Assembly (NCBI GenBank): GCA_018524725.1
Contig: JAEUWP010000471.1
Coordinates: forward strand, 124,001 to 188,000
Source of the DNA: Podaxis mareebaensis
Taxonomy: Eukaryota; Basidiomycota; Agaricomycetes; Agaricales; Agaricaceae
Direction of reading: 5' to 3'
Length of the DNA stretch: 64,000 bases
The stretch's first letter is position 1. Every line of letters begins with the position of its first letter. The position numbers and the translations under genes were made by a program. Positions 22,599 through 35,186 of this stretch are shown here, piece after piece. Under the pieces are notes generated by a model. That model did not search any database and was not told the DNA's origin. It saw only the letters and a list, made by a program, of their open reading frames with translations.

Positions 22599-23737
22599 TT
22601 ACGCACTGAAGAACTCGTACGATAGCCAGCATAAGGCGGTGCTGGGCATGATAGTCATAACTCGAGGTGTAAGTCCCCTTCCGAACCCTTTGATACCATC
22701 TCGTCTCCAAATGACGCGGAAAGCATCAAACATGCCATTGACGTTGCGGATGTCAGCTTCATGTGAGGTACCTCGCGTCTGCAGCATCGTTTTCGCGACA
22801 TCTAGGGGTGTTGTGACAGCTGCAGCGACAGCACCAGCAACGGCACCAGCAGTGATATGTGAAACGGGGGAATACTCGTTACGAGGGTTCATAAAACGTT
22901 TGACTTGTTCGTAAACGGTGTATTGGATAGCATTGAAGGGGATAGAGATGGCAAGGGTGGTCGGATAAGAGACATAGAAAGCCGCGAGACCTTCGTTGCG
23001 GTAGACCGTGCGGGCACATGCCAAGACAGAGCGGAACTCTGACTTGTGGAGTTGCATACGCTGCTTGATAACTGGGAAAATGAGACGGAGGTAACCGGAG
23101 AGAATTGGGCTTCCAGTGACGTACCATCGAAGGGATTCATTAGTGCATCGCTGGCAGTTGTGGCAGAAGCACCGGCAAGTGCTAGGAAATGGATTTCAGT
23201 GCGTCGGCAGGTGACGAAAGGATTCAAAACTCACAGTGGGCCAACCACTGGTTTCCGGCCTCGTTCCCTCCCGCAAGTTCTTTAACCGCCTCAAGGGTGC
23301 CAAAATGAACAGCATGCGCTGGACCAGCACCTAGAACGACAGAAGAAACACCTCGCCATAGAGCTCTCATGCCTTCGGTCGACGATATCCGCGTAAAAGC
23401 ATTCCCGACACCAGTGTAAACCGCCACGGGTGAGGCCGTGAAAACTTGCATGCGTGTCTGGAGGCGCAGTTCAGGACAAAACACGAGAATGAATAGGTAT
23501 ATCTTACTTTGATACTGTCGATGGGGAACATGACAGCATGTTCTGAGATGCCAGCCTAGGTGAAATTGAACAGAGAGTTTGGAGTGGAGGGACGCGAAGA
23601 CTAACGAGTGCGCCAGCAAGCATGTTGACCTGAGGCCCGAGAGTAGGTTAGGATGCAGTTAGTACGACGAGAAAGGGATCACTGACCGCGAGGCCAGCAT
23701 TGGGAGGGAGAGACTCATAATCTGGTTCCTCGGCCAT
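22599..23737 (-). CDS. MRS4: Mitochondrial iron carrier, Mrs3/Mrs4 (mitoferrin) type
   Basis: Inner-membrane carrier importing ferrous iron into the matrix. All three carrier repeats are visible after removing introns: AGISEHAVMFPIDSIK then TRMQ (repeat 1), ALMNPFDVIKQRMQLHKSEF (repeat 2) and TTPLDVAKTMLQTRGTS (repeat 3), each with the Px(D/E)xx(K/R) signature. VVLGAGPAHAVHFGTLEAVK and SIPFNAIQYTVYEQVK fit mitoferrins well. The start gives MAEEPDYESLPPNAGLAVNM and the end is LCWLSYEFFSA. At least three introns. Substrate assignment rests on family resemblance. Confidence 0.9.
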
Positions 23738-24000
23738 GGTGGTGCGTCAGAGTCGGAGGAGGGAAGAAAAGGGCAAAAGGGGGTAAGGAAAAGACGGGGA
23801 GAAGCGCCACACGCTCACTGGGATGAAGCAAGGCGGGAGTTGATGACCGGGGAAGGCGGTGAGGAGGAGAGGCCGGGAGAGGATGAGGGGTGGGTTGGGC
23901 AAAGCGAAAAAAAAAGAAATTTGGGTTTTGATACGGATTCTTATTACATATTCTCTTCAATTGATTACCGAGGTCTCTAATGCATTATACTGTTATACAT
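23738..24000. other. 5' flank of the iron carrier gene
   Basis: A purine-rich plus strand upstream of the carrier start, with a poly-A run near 23910. Likely the promoter and 5' UTR of the carrier gene. The open frame here is low-complexity and not supported. Confidence 0.4.
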
Positions 24001-24650
24001 CTCATCCTCCTGATGCCACTGGCACCGTTGGCAATGCTGTCCTACGCGAACGGCCTTGCTTCTCCAAAGGTGACACGTCTATCTATTTTCTCCTAACTGG
24101 CGATAATTTCGACACAGCCGAAGCAGAGATCGTCGTCCATACTAATTACACCGAATAACCCCCCGATACTCCTTGGCAAGCTGAAAGGTTGCGATGGCTG
24201 CATCTGGGCACAAGGAATAAGTCAGAGTCAGGTTTTCAAGGAGTAGGCTCTTCTTCGCATCTCCCGGGATCAGAGGAACTGAAAGGAATTGCAGGGAGTA
24301 TATACAGATGACACATGATTATCCCACTGCTGGGGCCTAAGCATTCTCATGCTTTCCCAAAGGCCGTGCAGGAAAGGCCCTTTCTGCCGGAACAGCCTGT
24401 TTACAGTGCCCTTCGGCCGCCCAACGTCCGACCTGCCATGGTTGAACCGCCGAACCACTACCGAGCTCGCCCCCTCAGTATGAGGTTCCTCGGTGCAACC
24501 GTTTTACCTTTTGTCAAGAGGTTCGTACCTGCATACATCTCACCCACCGGGCCTCTTGCTTCTGTTCTCGTCGATCTTGCCACGGGGAACGGAGAGCCGA
24601 AGGACGTACGTTGTGTAACGTTGCAGTGTGAAGGCTTGCAGGTTGGAGAT
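24001..24650 (+). pseudogene. Decayed NAD(P)-binding Rossmann protein
   Basis: Pieces of one protein appear in order but in all three frames. ATGTVGNAVLRE (from about 24015, the glycine-rich nucleotide loop) comes first. GKLKGCDGCIWAQGISQSQ follows (about 24178-24234), then EYIQMTHDYPTAGA with an in-frame TAA at 24338-24340, then YSALRPPNVRPA and TVLPFVKRFVPAYISPTGPL (about 24390-24570). The order matches the family of small fungal NAD(P)-binding epimerase-like proteins of unknown substrate. Frameshifts plus the stop mean no functional product. It lies in the gap between the iron carrier and the phosphoribosyltransferase. Confidence 0.75.
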
Positions 24651-24828
24651 GATGATCGACGCCTGACCCTGACGCTAATGGTGTTGATAAACCAATTACT
24701 AATTCCATCACTTTTATCCAGTGTAATAATACTGATGCATGCTCGTGCTGCGACGGTGTAAAGACATATAATATAAGTCGTATCTTGTGCCCACAATTCG
24801 ATTCTCGTGCGAGCCCACGCTGCTTGCC

Positions 24829-25973
24829 TTACTTCCGCGTAGCCTTATCGGCCGCTGCCAACCTGTCATGCTCCTCGATATTTCTGGACCTCGTGAGACC
24901 GGCAGTTCATGTCACAGATCGAGATGAACACTCACGTCGCTTCCCAAGGATAATCCAACCTATACGCTCGTAAGGAGTCATCCTGATTCAGTGATGACTG
25001 ATTCACTCACCAAACGTCTTCGACATCAGCGCCGGCGAAATAACTATAGAGGTTCACATGCCGTCAGCTCTCAAACTCTATTCACGTTATCACTGGAGTG
25101 TACGAACGGGGTGTCAGCTGGTATCTCGGCCAGTTTGGCCTTTTTCTTGTTGTGGACGACAAAAATAGCGAACTTGGTTGCGCTTCTGAGAGCATCCCGT
25201 TCAGACTCCGGGCGGGTCAATAGTTCTTCCTCAACGTCCTTTTGCAGTTCAACGAGTGCATATCTGAACAGGACATGAGTTCAGTTATTGGAACAGCTGC
25301 ACAGGAAAACAGGACCAACGAAAGGGTTTTGCGGGTATCATCAACCTCGTCCTGCAACAAACAAATTTATCACGATATGTACAGTTCAGAAAAATCAAAG
25401 GACGAACAACAATGAGGTTGCGCTTGCCAACGAGCAATTTCCCAGCATTCGGTCCACTAATGATATCGATATTGAAATCTTCCCAGAAGAGGTGGTGGTA
25501 ACTCACAGCCATTGAGTGCGCACGACTTCTTTGCCAATTTGCTCCGCCGTGCCGCCTTGCACAGGCTCGTAAAGCGAAAGACCAATGGCTTGGATTTGAA
25601 GTGCCTTGTTCACAGTTGATTCCCTCAAAAATGTGCGCTGTAAGTGGTATCAGCCAACCTGTCTCCAATTTGTCCAACCTATCGGCCTCAATTGCAACAC
25701 ACCATGACACGGGCCGGGAAAAATCCGCTGGAGGAGCAAATCGTATTTTAATACACTGCATGCGCCAGGGTTGGGATACAAGGGATACTAACCCACCACC
25801 TAGGCAAAAAAAGCTTATAATTCAGCTGGATCGATTGCTGTAGAGATGATGTAGCGCTCACCGATGGCGATCATGAGATCTGGATTAAATTCTGCCGCGA
25901 TCTTGGGAGTCGCATTGCGGATGAGGTTGTGAATGTCATTATAGGTGACTCGCCAGTGCTGTACTTCACCCAT
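24829..25973 (-). CDS. HPT1: Xanthine/hypoxanthine phosphoribosyltransferase, Hpt1/Xpt1 type
   Basis: Salvages purine bases to nucleotides with PRPP in the cytosol. The start MGEVQHWRVTYNDIHNLIRN leads to KIAAEFNPDLMIAIG (the loop that begins the PRTase fold). A further exon gives ALQIQAIGLSLYEPVQGG, then RTQW joins DEVDDTRKT (the PRPP-binding motif). Later exons read ALVELQKDVEEELL, KFAIFVVHNKKKAKL, YFAGADVEDVW, LDYPWEA and NIEEHDRLAAADKATRK before the stop. The PWEA...EEHDR tail is characteristic of the yeast Hpt1 group. At least seven introns. It diverges from RPC53 with 131 bases between the starts. Whether xanthine is also a substrate cannot be told. Confidence 0.88.
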
Positions 25974-26104
25974 CGCTTTAAGACGAGTTTGAGGTGAGTT
26001 GTAAGTTTTTGGGTAAAGTAGGGGAGGGGTTGTTATCTTTTCATTTCTTTTTCTGATCCGAGCCCATGTGATGCTGATCGCTTACCCTGTTCACCTTATC
26101 CTCC

Positions 26105-27695
26105 ATGTCTGGTACGTCCGTCGCATTTCATCCAGTAGGCAAACACTATAATATGCCACAGAAACACCCTCAGGCTCTGCATCAGGCTCTGCATCGGGCT
26201 CCGCAACGCCCAAGGGCATAGGCAGCCTTGCGAAAAAGCAGAGTGACGTTACTCGCCAGGGTACCCAAAAACTAAAGTTCACACCAACGCTCCCTGTGCG
26301 ACGAAAGAAGGAGTAAATAAGTTTGTTCTCTGTTATATCATCCTACTCCAGCTCATCCTTTCTCTAGGGAAGTGAAAGCTGTCAGTCACTCGCGCTCGGT
26401 CTCTCCGTGATCTGGTCATTAATGTCTCGAATACTCTTAGGAACCAGTTGCACCTACAATTCCAGAGCCTTCAAATGCGGGTGCAAGAGGCCGTGGACGT
26501 GGTAGGGGAGGCACAGACTCGGGCAGGGGGCGGGGACGTGGACGAGGTGCACCACCTCCCGTCGAAATGACCGCTAGCGGTCCCTTCGCCATGGGCCCTG
26601 CTCTCGCAGGCAGCCAAGCTCGCCGTTCAACTTCCCGTGCAGATTTCACACCTGCAGTCCCCACGCCCTTAACAACTAGTACGGCTTTAGGCGAGAACCT
26701 TACTCGGACGGCTGCGCCGACTCTGAAAGGTTTCGACACGAAAGGAAAAGCAAAAGTCAAAGAGGAAGAAGAGGTTTATTCGGATCCGGATGAGGGTGTG
26801 GAGATTATTGATATGAACAAGATTAAAGATATGGACTGGATGGCTCCGGAGAGCCTGAGAGAGGAGAAAAAAACGGAGAAGGTGAAGAGGGAGAAAGAAT
26901 CAGAGGCTGTTGGTTCGTGTCCCATGTGCCGGTGCATCTAGATTGTTAGTTGACGCCTTTCGCAGACGTGAAAAACGCGCTAGATCTCAGCGAGAGTGAA
27001 GACGAAGAAGAGCTTGAAGACCTTATCGAGGACTTTGCAATCAAGAGCGATCTAGACGCGGTATGGTTCCTTCCATTCTTTATGTCGCTCTAATCTTGAA
27101 CCACCTCTTGGACCAGGATCCCACACTACACGAGGACCGCCTATACTTCTTCCAGTTCCCCGCACCATTCCCAAAGTTCACGAACCGAAGTACAGACCCG
27201 TCTCCAGTCGGATCCGTCGAGCCTACTGCAGGACCTTCGCAGGCGGAAGCAGCGACGAAAAAAGTAACTTTCGCGCCAGACACAAAACCATCCCTCACAC
27301 CTGGTTCCTCGCGACCATCCACTACACCTCCTGAACCTGTTCAAGAAGAACCCGTGGATGGTGTTATTGGCCAACTTGAGGTTTACAGGAGTGGTGCTGT
27401 CAAAATACGTCTTACGAACGGCATTTTGCTCGATGTAAGACCACAGGTTGGATCGTCTTTGCGTTCCCTAATCCATATTGGTTCACAGGTTAGTGCGGGG
27501 ACTCAGCCATCCTTCCTCCAACAAGCCGTTCACCTCGACCTGAACAACAAGCAACTGACTGTACTGGGTGAAGTCAATAAACAATTCGTTGTTTCACCCG
27601 ACGTCGAGTCTCTCCTTGAAGGAATGGAACGAGCAGATAGATCGCTACCAGTATTCGAAGGTGAAGACGGTCTCATTAAAATGGATATTACATGA
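26105..27695 (+). CDS. RPC53: RNA polymerase III subunit Rpc53 (RPC4)
   Basis: Pol III subunit that pairs with Rpc37 in initiation and termination. A very short first exon (MS plus one base) splices to ETPSGSASGSASGSATPKGI, then KLKFTPTLPVRRKKE, the conserved N-terminal motif. An RGRGRGG region follows (about 26480-26550), then DFTPAVPTPL. Acidic stretches (VKEEEEVYSDPDEGVEIID; SESEDEEELEDLIEDF) precede the conserved C-terminal part: LHEDRLYFFQFPAPFP, VDGVIGQLEVYRSGAVKI, LTNGILLDV, FLQQAVHLDLNNKQLTVLGE and NKQFVVSPDVESLL. Introns lie near 26112-26159, 26318-26440 and elsewhere. It converges with the Zn2Cys6 factor gene. Confidence 0.9.
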
Positions 27696-27921
27696 ATTAG
27701 CATTTCTGCGTCAAGCAATACATGAAAGCATAGAAGAGACTATAAGTTGTACCTACTAACTGTTACTCCTACATACAACAAAATTGTTCTGCCCAAGCGC
27801 CCAAGGAGAAATCGACTCGAATATGAACAATAAAACGATGCATGCGATGCGGGACGTATAACCCTGAAGGAAGGCCACAAAAATGCCCGTGAACCACGAA
27901 TGAATATGTAACCCGGAAAGA

Positions 27922-30900
27922 TCATGGACGGAAATCCTGTGCGAAATTGCTCCATATATCGTTCTGTGACATCTCCACTCCGACCATGTACTCATGCTGT
28001 TGATATTGTTGGTTTGATGGTATGTTAGTATATCCCAGAGCCGCTGCATTGCCGTTTCCATAGTACGGTGACTGAGGTTGATGGTGACTCGTCGACGCCG
28101 AGGCATGTGGCTGTGAATGCCACAGGTGACCTGTTCCCGTTCCATTCGGCATAATGCTTCCATTCCCTGGGCTGTACAAACTGGGAGCCTCGAAATGAGG
28201 CGAATACACAGTATCGGAAGGCGTTGGATAGCCCTCCGTTGTGGGGGATAATGGGTCGTTTTGATATACTCCAGGTGATAAAGGCTCTTGGCTTGAAGAG
28301 GTTGAGTAGGACGTGTATAGATCCTGGTGTGAGGAGTGTTGGAATGTATACTGGGATTGCGTGAGTGCCTGAGGGTGTGCTGGGGGTTGCAATGGATGCG
28401 GTGGTTGAGGGAAGTAGTTGTACATCTCGTGTTTGCTTTGACCAGCGTTGTTACTCTGGTAATATTGGTTGAGCATTTCGACAGCATCAGCTCGTGGTGG
28501 CATAGGGGCAGGAGCAGTGACTGGCGGTGTTCGCTTGGAGCTCGATCTTGATGCTGGACTGGACTCGGTGTTGTTCGTTGGTGAATTGCCGTTAGATTTG
28601 GGTACGATGAGGGATTTGCGGCCACCAAGAACATCCAGGGCATCTGGTTCTGATGGATCTGTTGGTTGTCTGTCCAGCCCATGACCTCGACGATGTGCCT
28701 CCAGGGATTGTTCCGCCCTCTCCACAAGCCTTTGCATGTGTCTCTGCGAAGAAATCAGAAACGGTCGAAGTGAGATAATGGGTACTACGTACCAAAGAGG
28801 CCTCTGAGCGACAGGGTCGAGAGCCTTCCTCGTACAGTGCAAGGGCCTCCTTGAGGTCCACATAGCATTCACGAGCAAGGGAGAACCCAGGACATTCGAC
28901 GACTACTGCACTAAGGACGATCTGTAACCAAGTCAGGAAACTTCCGTACTGGTCGTTGGAGGCGCGACTTACACAAGAGGAGTATACAGCAGTCCAGAAG
29001 TACCAACCATGTCGCACAATCCTACGATGTTTGGCATACAGTCCGTGGATGTGCTGACAAACTGTTCTTGCCGAAGTGATAACTGCGTAAACGGAAGGGG
29101 CATACTTATGTTTGAAAGGATCTATAGGATTTTGGCGGATTGCCTGGGCGAAGTAGCTGCGGTGGATGTAGAGTAGATCTGAAGATACGTCAATGAGAGT
29201 CAGCAGCATTTGGTGAGGAGCTCACGAACTAGATTCTTTCATGAACCGCGCACAAGCCTGTTCACATGCCAGCTTTGCGTTGTCAGGCCAGCCATGAGGA
29301 CTCTTTGGATTAGCCGGCGTCCATAGATGCTCGGGTGGAATGATACTGCGCAACATCTTGTCCAGCTCGAGAAGTTGAGAATAAGGAGGTGTCTTGGTGG
29401 CAAAAACATGGTTGGCGGAAGCAGTGAGGCACGTTATACAGTACTGTGTTCTCCAGTTTTGGTCTTCAGATGACGGGTATCAAGTCAGTATATGGGGGAG
29501 GGGGAACTCGAGACCACCCACAGCCCGGTTCTATTTCGCCCTTTGCATTTTTGTAGGCATACAGATCTTCAGGCAGTTTGCAGTCAGTATGGTCAATACC
29601 AAGACAACCTGGTCGACCGTTGACGATAGCCTTAAGAAGAAATGAGCAATATGAAAGCCATGAGCAGTCCTGAACATACAGTATACGTATCCCAAGTCCA
29701 GATATCCCAGAAAATCTATGTTCCAGAGGTTAATAGCACAGGAGGTCTGGATGTAGTTTTAGGCTTACGCCGCGTCGCCGTTGTATTTCATCATCTGGTA
29801 AGCTCCAGCCCCCACTATCACGTTCTGTAGAAGGGTCAATCACCGAACGGGGAAACGCTTGCGGAGAACTTACGCAATCCAATCTGTCATGAAAGGATGT
29901 CAAATGGTGAGTATTAAATCAGCTGAAACAGTTCTACTGACCATTTGAGCGACCCTTGCAGCCAGGCCAGTGATCAACCAACGTTCTTCATTCGCTGATC
30001 GGTCTGAGTTGAAAAGGAAACGGATCATCATGAAAAGGGCTTCACAGGTTGCTACGGTAGCGTCCGTGAGCATTGAATCCAAAGATAGAGCCGCACGGGC
30101 TAGCTGGTGATACTGGGCAGCGAGCCAATGGGCTTGTTCTCCGGATGCTTCGTCGTAGAGAGCGCCGTTGGCAAGAACAATAAAGAAAACGGATAGTTTA
30201 TGGGAGTGGATGATGTTGACGCTTGGAATGCCGGTTGTGCCATAAATAGGATCCATAAACGTTCTGATGAACAACTGCCGAGCGATGGGATTGTACCTGG
30301 GTAAAGATCAAATAAGGTATAATGATCATGCTGTAAAGGAATACCCACATCCACGAGCAGTATTCATAATAGATATCAAACAGTTGCAGCGCACGCTCCT
30401 GGGTAGGAATAAAGGGCAAAAATAGGGGCTTCTTATGTGAAGAATCTTTGAGACCGAACGGGAAGGCAGTAGCAAGCTCCATGATCTCCTGTGGAAAGTC
30501 AAGGTCCTTCAACCGGTATTTGCCTTCATCATAGGTAGACTAGGAGCACTATTAGATATTGAATCAATGACTCATAATTGACGACATACCGGAAGCAAGT
30601 CTTCAAGGTACTATTCGTGTGCGTCAGAGCCAGAGTTTGTGGACTCAAGGTGGTGATATAAGTGGGACACCTACCTCAGCGCCTGCCGTTACCCCACGGT
30701 AGCGCATTTGCCCATCCTGACCAATTGCAAGGGAACCAAGACCCTCTGTAATCCCTTTGACTTCCGTTTCATCTTCCTCATGGTGTTCGTGCTGCTCGGG
30801 TGTGGCAGGCGAGGAAGCGTCCTGAGGGTTCTCGAGTTCCAAGAATGACTCTTGTTCAATTGATTGCATAAGAGATTCAGCTGGCTCCTGCTTCGTGACC

Positions 30901-31468
30901 TTCATCTTCAGCAGATGTGGGGCACGCATTTCCAGCAGCTCCTCCAACTCTCGGACCCTCAAGGTTAGTTGCTTGACTTGTTTTGAAAGCTCTTGTGCGT
31001 GTGCCATGAGCACCCTGTAGGCAGCAGGTCGGTCATGTTGGGGTTGCGAGTGATAACGAATCATTTACTTATTGCCCTTGGTTGCTGGTAGAATACCTGC
31101 AAACAGAGTCGAGAATGAGTTATGTCTACCATGAAGCGAATTGGAAATTACATACCGTCAGGACATATTGAAGCGCATCCTCGGCTATGACATGGTTTAG
31201 CTGAAGCGGTGGGCTATTTTGAGGACATCCTACCGAACGCATGATTGACAAGGAAAGACTCTATGAGATATGCGAATGGTAAGTCTGAGAGTTGGCGAGG
31301 AACATTGAAACGAGCACACCGGTCGCATTTGAGTTTGGATCTGTATGTACGTCAGCGCCGGAAGTGTAATGTAACAAGAAAAAAGAAATGAACAGACCGA
31401 CGACATTCAGCGCAAGAAAGGCCAACCTTGCGGGGGGGATTGGCGTCTGGCTTGTCTATAACCCCCAT
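27922..31468 (-). CDS. Zn2Cys6 transcription factor with fungal TF domain
   Basis: Putative DNA-binding regulator. The N-terminus MGVIDKPDANPPRKVGLSCA continues ECRR, then across introns SKLKCDR, VFPCQSCVR and RGCASICPD, giving the six cysteines of a Zn2Cys6 cluster. A predicted coiled coil (ELSKQVKQLTLRVRELEELL) follows, as usual for dimerising members. An acidic linker comes next, then the middle homology region (HKLSVFFIVLANGALYDEAS; ALSLDSMLTDATVATCEALF; AANEERWLITGLAARVAQM-like). The C-terminal 200 residues are Ser/Pro/Gln/Tyr-rich (about 27930-28600), a likely activation region. The upstream in-frame Met was rejected as lacking conserved character. Target genes are unknown. At least ten introns. 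Confidence 0.88.
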
Positions 31469-32357
31469 GTCGGTGAGGAGTAGAGGGAGGAATGATAGAT
31501 AGCCTGATTGATATGGGGAAAGGGTGACTGCCGGTGGCCGGGCTAGGAAGGGATATATGGGCCAACATTCAGTTTGTTTGGTTTCCACACACATCTATTC
31601 CCTTGTGACAGGTCCGAGCTTGGAACGACACCCTGGCGCTGCCTTTCCTGATATTCACCCACCCTGACCAGTCCTTCCTCTACCCGCGAAGAAGCCTGCG
31701 CCATCTCCTCGTTCCGTCGTAAAACTCAATTCTGCCACTCCTGCAGAACAGCCCAAGCTCAGTCGATGTGTCATATTCCACAGACCCCAGTCCTGAAATG
31801 CCGGACCGCGGTGCTGATGGTCATCGGCAGGCCGACTGCCTGATTGGGTGAAGCGCAGTGTGAACTCATACGGGTGCAAACCAATTCATTTCTGTCTATT
31901 CATATTTTCTGAATCTATATTTACGTGTTGCTACCCTCTCTTCATATCACATATCTTCACTTCCCTCCTGTCAGTTCGGTAAGTACCTTGGGCGCTTATA
32001 CGGTTATCAAAGCAAGCAAAAAGAGAAAGAAAAAGAAGGGATCAGATAAAGCGGATTCACTACCAAAGTAGCTCCTCCGAAGGTAGCTGAGTTGGTTTTC
32101 TGCAGTGCAGGATGGCTCCTGCATAAAGCCAAATGCCTCAAACATCATAATACATGTCCGAAAGGGGCCAGGTAAAGAGAATAAAAAGAACAAAGGATGT
32201 GGACAACTCACAGCTGGGGTAAAGCGGTTGTGTTGATGAGCAAGATGCAAATCAGGAAAATTGTGCGCAAGCTCCGTTTTGTGCACAGTTCAAACTCCGG
32301 TCAACTCCGAAACTCCGATCCACTCGAACTGCGCAACGTCGTGGACGACGACAACAT
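31469..32357. promoter_or_regulatory. Divergent promoter region, Zn2Cys6 factor / TAF10
   Basis: An 889-base gap between two divergent starts. Open frames crossing it have no recognisable content. It presumably holds both promoters; no specific site is called. Confidence 0.5.
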
Positions 32358-33062
32358 ATGTCAGCCACACAGCAAAGCCAAGGGTTTGCCTATCCAACCA
32401 CTGGATATGTACAACCAACAACTACAGAATCATCTGTAACTGCGGCCACACCTGCTGGCACTCAACAGACGGCCCAAACTGGCACCTCGACCTCTGCACA
32501 GACCCAGACACGCCAGGCAGCAGAGGAGGCCCGCAAGGATCGCACACTGGCGGAATTTATGCTAATGCTTGATGATTATGAACCGCTCGTATGCGAAACA
32601 TTTATTTGTCATATCGTTGAGCATAACTGATGCACTGAGAATCTCAGATTCCAAATGAGGTTACCGATTACTACCTCCAGCGCGTTGGGTTTGAGTGTGA
32701 GGACATGAGACTGTAGGGCTCTCTCTTTTCCACTCTGCTCTTTCTGGTCCAACATGTCCCTTCTAGGAAGCGCCTTTTGTCTCTGGCCGCTCAAAAGTTC
32801 GTATCTGACATAGCCGCCGATGCATATCAGCATGCACGCATACGAACTAACGCTGCCGGTGGCCGAGCTCGCGTGAACCAACCTTTCACAGGGGCTGGCC
32901 ATGTGAAGGTAATATAGTTCCTCGGCTTGCATCCGACCTCTGACTGATCCGGTTTGACAAACGCTGAAGGACAAAACACGCACGACTTTGACGATGGAAG
33001 ATCTCAGCGCTGCCCTTGCTGAGTACGGCATTAACTCCCGGAAACCAGAGTATTACATGTAG
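32358..33062 (+). CDS. TAF10: TFIID/SAGA subunit TAF10
   Basis: Histone-fold subunit shared by TFIID and SAGA. The start [20 protein letters not shown] opens a Thr/Gln/Ala-rich tail. The histone fold begins [19 protein letters not shown], followed after an intron by [19 protein letters not shown], then [40 protein letters not shown] and [20 protein letters not shown] ending PEYYM. This is the complete TAF10 core. Three or four introns. Interesting company: another SAGA subunit gene (SGF73) lies 3 kb away, probably by chance. Confidence 0.93.
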
Positions 33063-33181
33063 GATCAGCCTGCTTGCACCTGGTGTTGTATCATTAATCA
33101 TAATCCTTGACTCGGACTGTGCATCGGAGATGCTATATAAATATCATGTTTGCCAACATACAAAGTACAAGCAGGAAGACA

Positions 33182-35186
33182 TCAAGCCTCGCTGACGGCG
33201 ACTTTCGTGACTCGATACACGAGACCTAAAGGCTCACGTACAGGGTATTCAAAAGCCGCACTTCCAAGGGCTCCCCACTTGATCCACCAATCCTCAGCAG
33301 CCTCACGCGCATTGTATCCGAACACCTCACCAATCTCGTCCCACTGCTCCCTCAGCTTAGTATCATCCCATTTGGTATTGATGGCTTGGAGCGACAACCT
33401 CATTCCTGCATCTCGTATATCACGGTCATGCCCAGGTGGCAATGTAACCAGCATCGCGTTCCGGAGTTCCGAAGTGTGTACCTGAATGCATCTATCATAG
33501 CGAACATCGTGGAAGGCTTCGAGCAACTGGGGAATCTGCTCCCTTGTGCTTAAGCGAGACATCAAAACACCAAGAACGGTTGCATCCTCGATTGCAAGGC
33601 TAGGGCCTTGCATGGTGCACGGCTACGATTGGTTATAAGTGAGTAATGGTAGCAAAATGTGAGCAACCGAGGAAACTTGCCAATAGCGGATGGGCAGCTT
33701 CTCCGATTAGAAGAATACGGCCCGATTCATCCAGCCAATCCTCCGCAATTTCGCGTCGAATGAATTTAGTACGAAGCGCAGTGGGGGAGAGATTAAATAA
33801 CCGTTGGATTCTAGTCCAAAATCAAGCTCAAGTGCGTCATTTTCGGGCCATTGCTTTTCACGCACCTAGGGTCGTAGCCTTTAAAGTCGATCACGCTTGT
33901 TGGCACACTGATGTTCCATCCCTCTTCCACGGGTTCGGAGGAGCGAAGACCCTCATCGGGCCAATACACGTGAAGGCTGTATTCTGTTCCATCTCGCTAA
34001 TCAAATTCAAGGTCACAGAGACATCGGGACACTGAATAGGTTGATATACATACAATAGGATAACCTATACTAAATTAGCGCTGTGGTACCGATAACATGG
34101 AGGATGAGCCAGCTTACCAAGTGCGCTACGAGAATCTCCCATCCAAATTGGCCACTGGTCATGGTATCAGTCGAGAACAATGACGAAATCCCGCAAGGAC
34201 AGTAGATCCGAACCTCAGAAACCTCTGCATACTTCCGTAGTTCTGGGTCTTTCTGCATCTCAGATGTTGGGACGGTGACGCTGTCAATGTATAATTAGAA
34301 ATTTCCACGGATGACATTTCGAGTCCAACATACGTGTAGAAGCTGTGATTTGTGTCGGTGCCCGTATCGGCTTCTGGCGCGACAGTTTTGCGAACTACGC
34401 TTCGATATCCATCGGCACCTATAACGACATCGGCAAATAGTTCAGTGCCATCCTCGAAAACAACAACAGGTTGGTGTTTGTTTTCGTCGAAATAAACTCT
34501 CCCTATCGAGGCGTTGAAGGTGACTGTTGCACCGGCGGCAGTGGCGAGTCTGTGTAATGCTTGGTGCAAATCATCGTACTGCCACAAACGCGTGAGTACT
34601 TGCGGCGTTCATGGGAGACGGGGTCTTAATTTGCGTACATGCATCAATAAGAATTCAGCGCCTGCTTCCTGAATGATGTCCTCTTGCCATTCGAGGAGTC
34701 CGACATGTTCCCCGGTATGGACTGCGGCAACCAAAAAAAATCAATCACCGGTATTGGCATGTAAATAAATTCAGCTCACATGAGTAGAATTGACTCTTGC
34801 GACACCTCAGAGCAGCTGCTAGTTCCTCATGTAAGCCCCACTCGAGCAGAATCTTGGTCATGTTCGGGGGAACACGTATCCCCCCTGCGGGCTGCCGTTA
34901 TCTTTTGGTAAAATTTTCGTGAGCTACACAAACTTGATATACCTGGTGGAGGCCATCCGACTTTTCAAAGACTTGAACACGATGACCACTTCTGGCTAGG
35001 GTAAAGGCACTCGCAAGGCCGGCAATTCCTGGTCGTACAAAAAGCCAGTGGTACACCTAACGAGCCCAGAGGCGAAAGATAGTACGTACCTCCACCGACT
35101 ATAATGATGTCTATGAGCAATCTCGGCTGCCTGTTGCTAATCCCCATGGCTTGCATCCGCTCATGTAGGTCATCGTTGCTATACAT
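33182..35186 (-). CDS. FAD-dependent monooxygenase, salicylate hydroxylase-like
   Basis: Class A flavin monooxygenase expected to hydroxylate a small aromatic with NAD(P)H. The start gives MYSNDDLHERMQAMGISNRQ, then IDIIIVGGG joined across an intron to IAGLASAFTLARSGHRVQVF (GxGxxG plus acidic end). The DG motif is VVIGADGYRSVVRKTV. The second FAD motif reads RILLIGEAAHPL, with Glu where many members have Asp; this variant is seen in other fungal relatives. C-terminal part: GPSLAIEDATVLGVLMSRL. No biosynthetic neighbours, so the substrate is unknown. About eight introns. Confidence 0.87.

Noticed and set aside
26159..26210. Short direct repeat GGCTCTGCATC
   Set aside because: It encodes the GSASGSASGSA run of Rpc53; a coding microsatellite, not a regulatory element.
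27756..28727. Long minus-strand frame of 323 codons
   Set aside because: It is a shifted-frame shadow of the Ser/Gln/Tyr-rich C-terminus of the Zn2Cys6 factor, rich in His and Arg as such shadows are.
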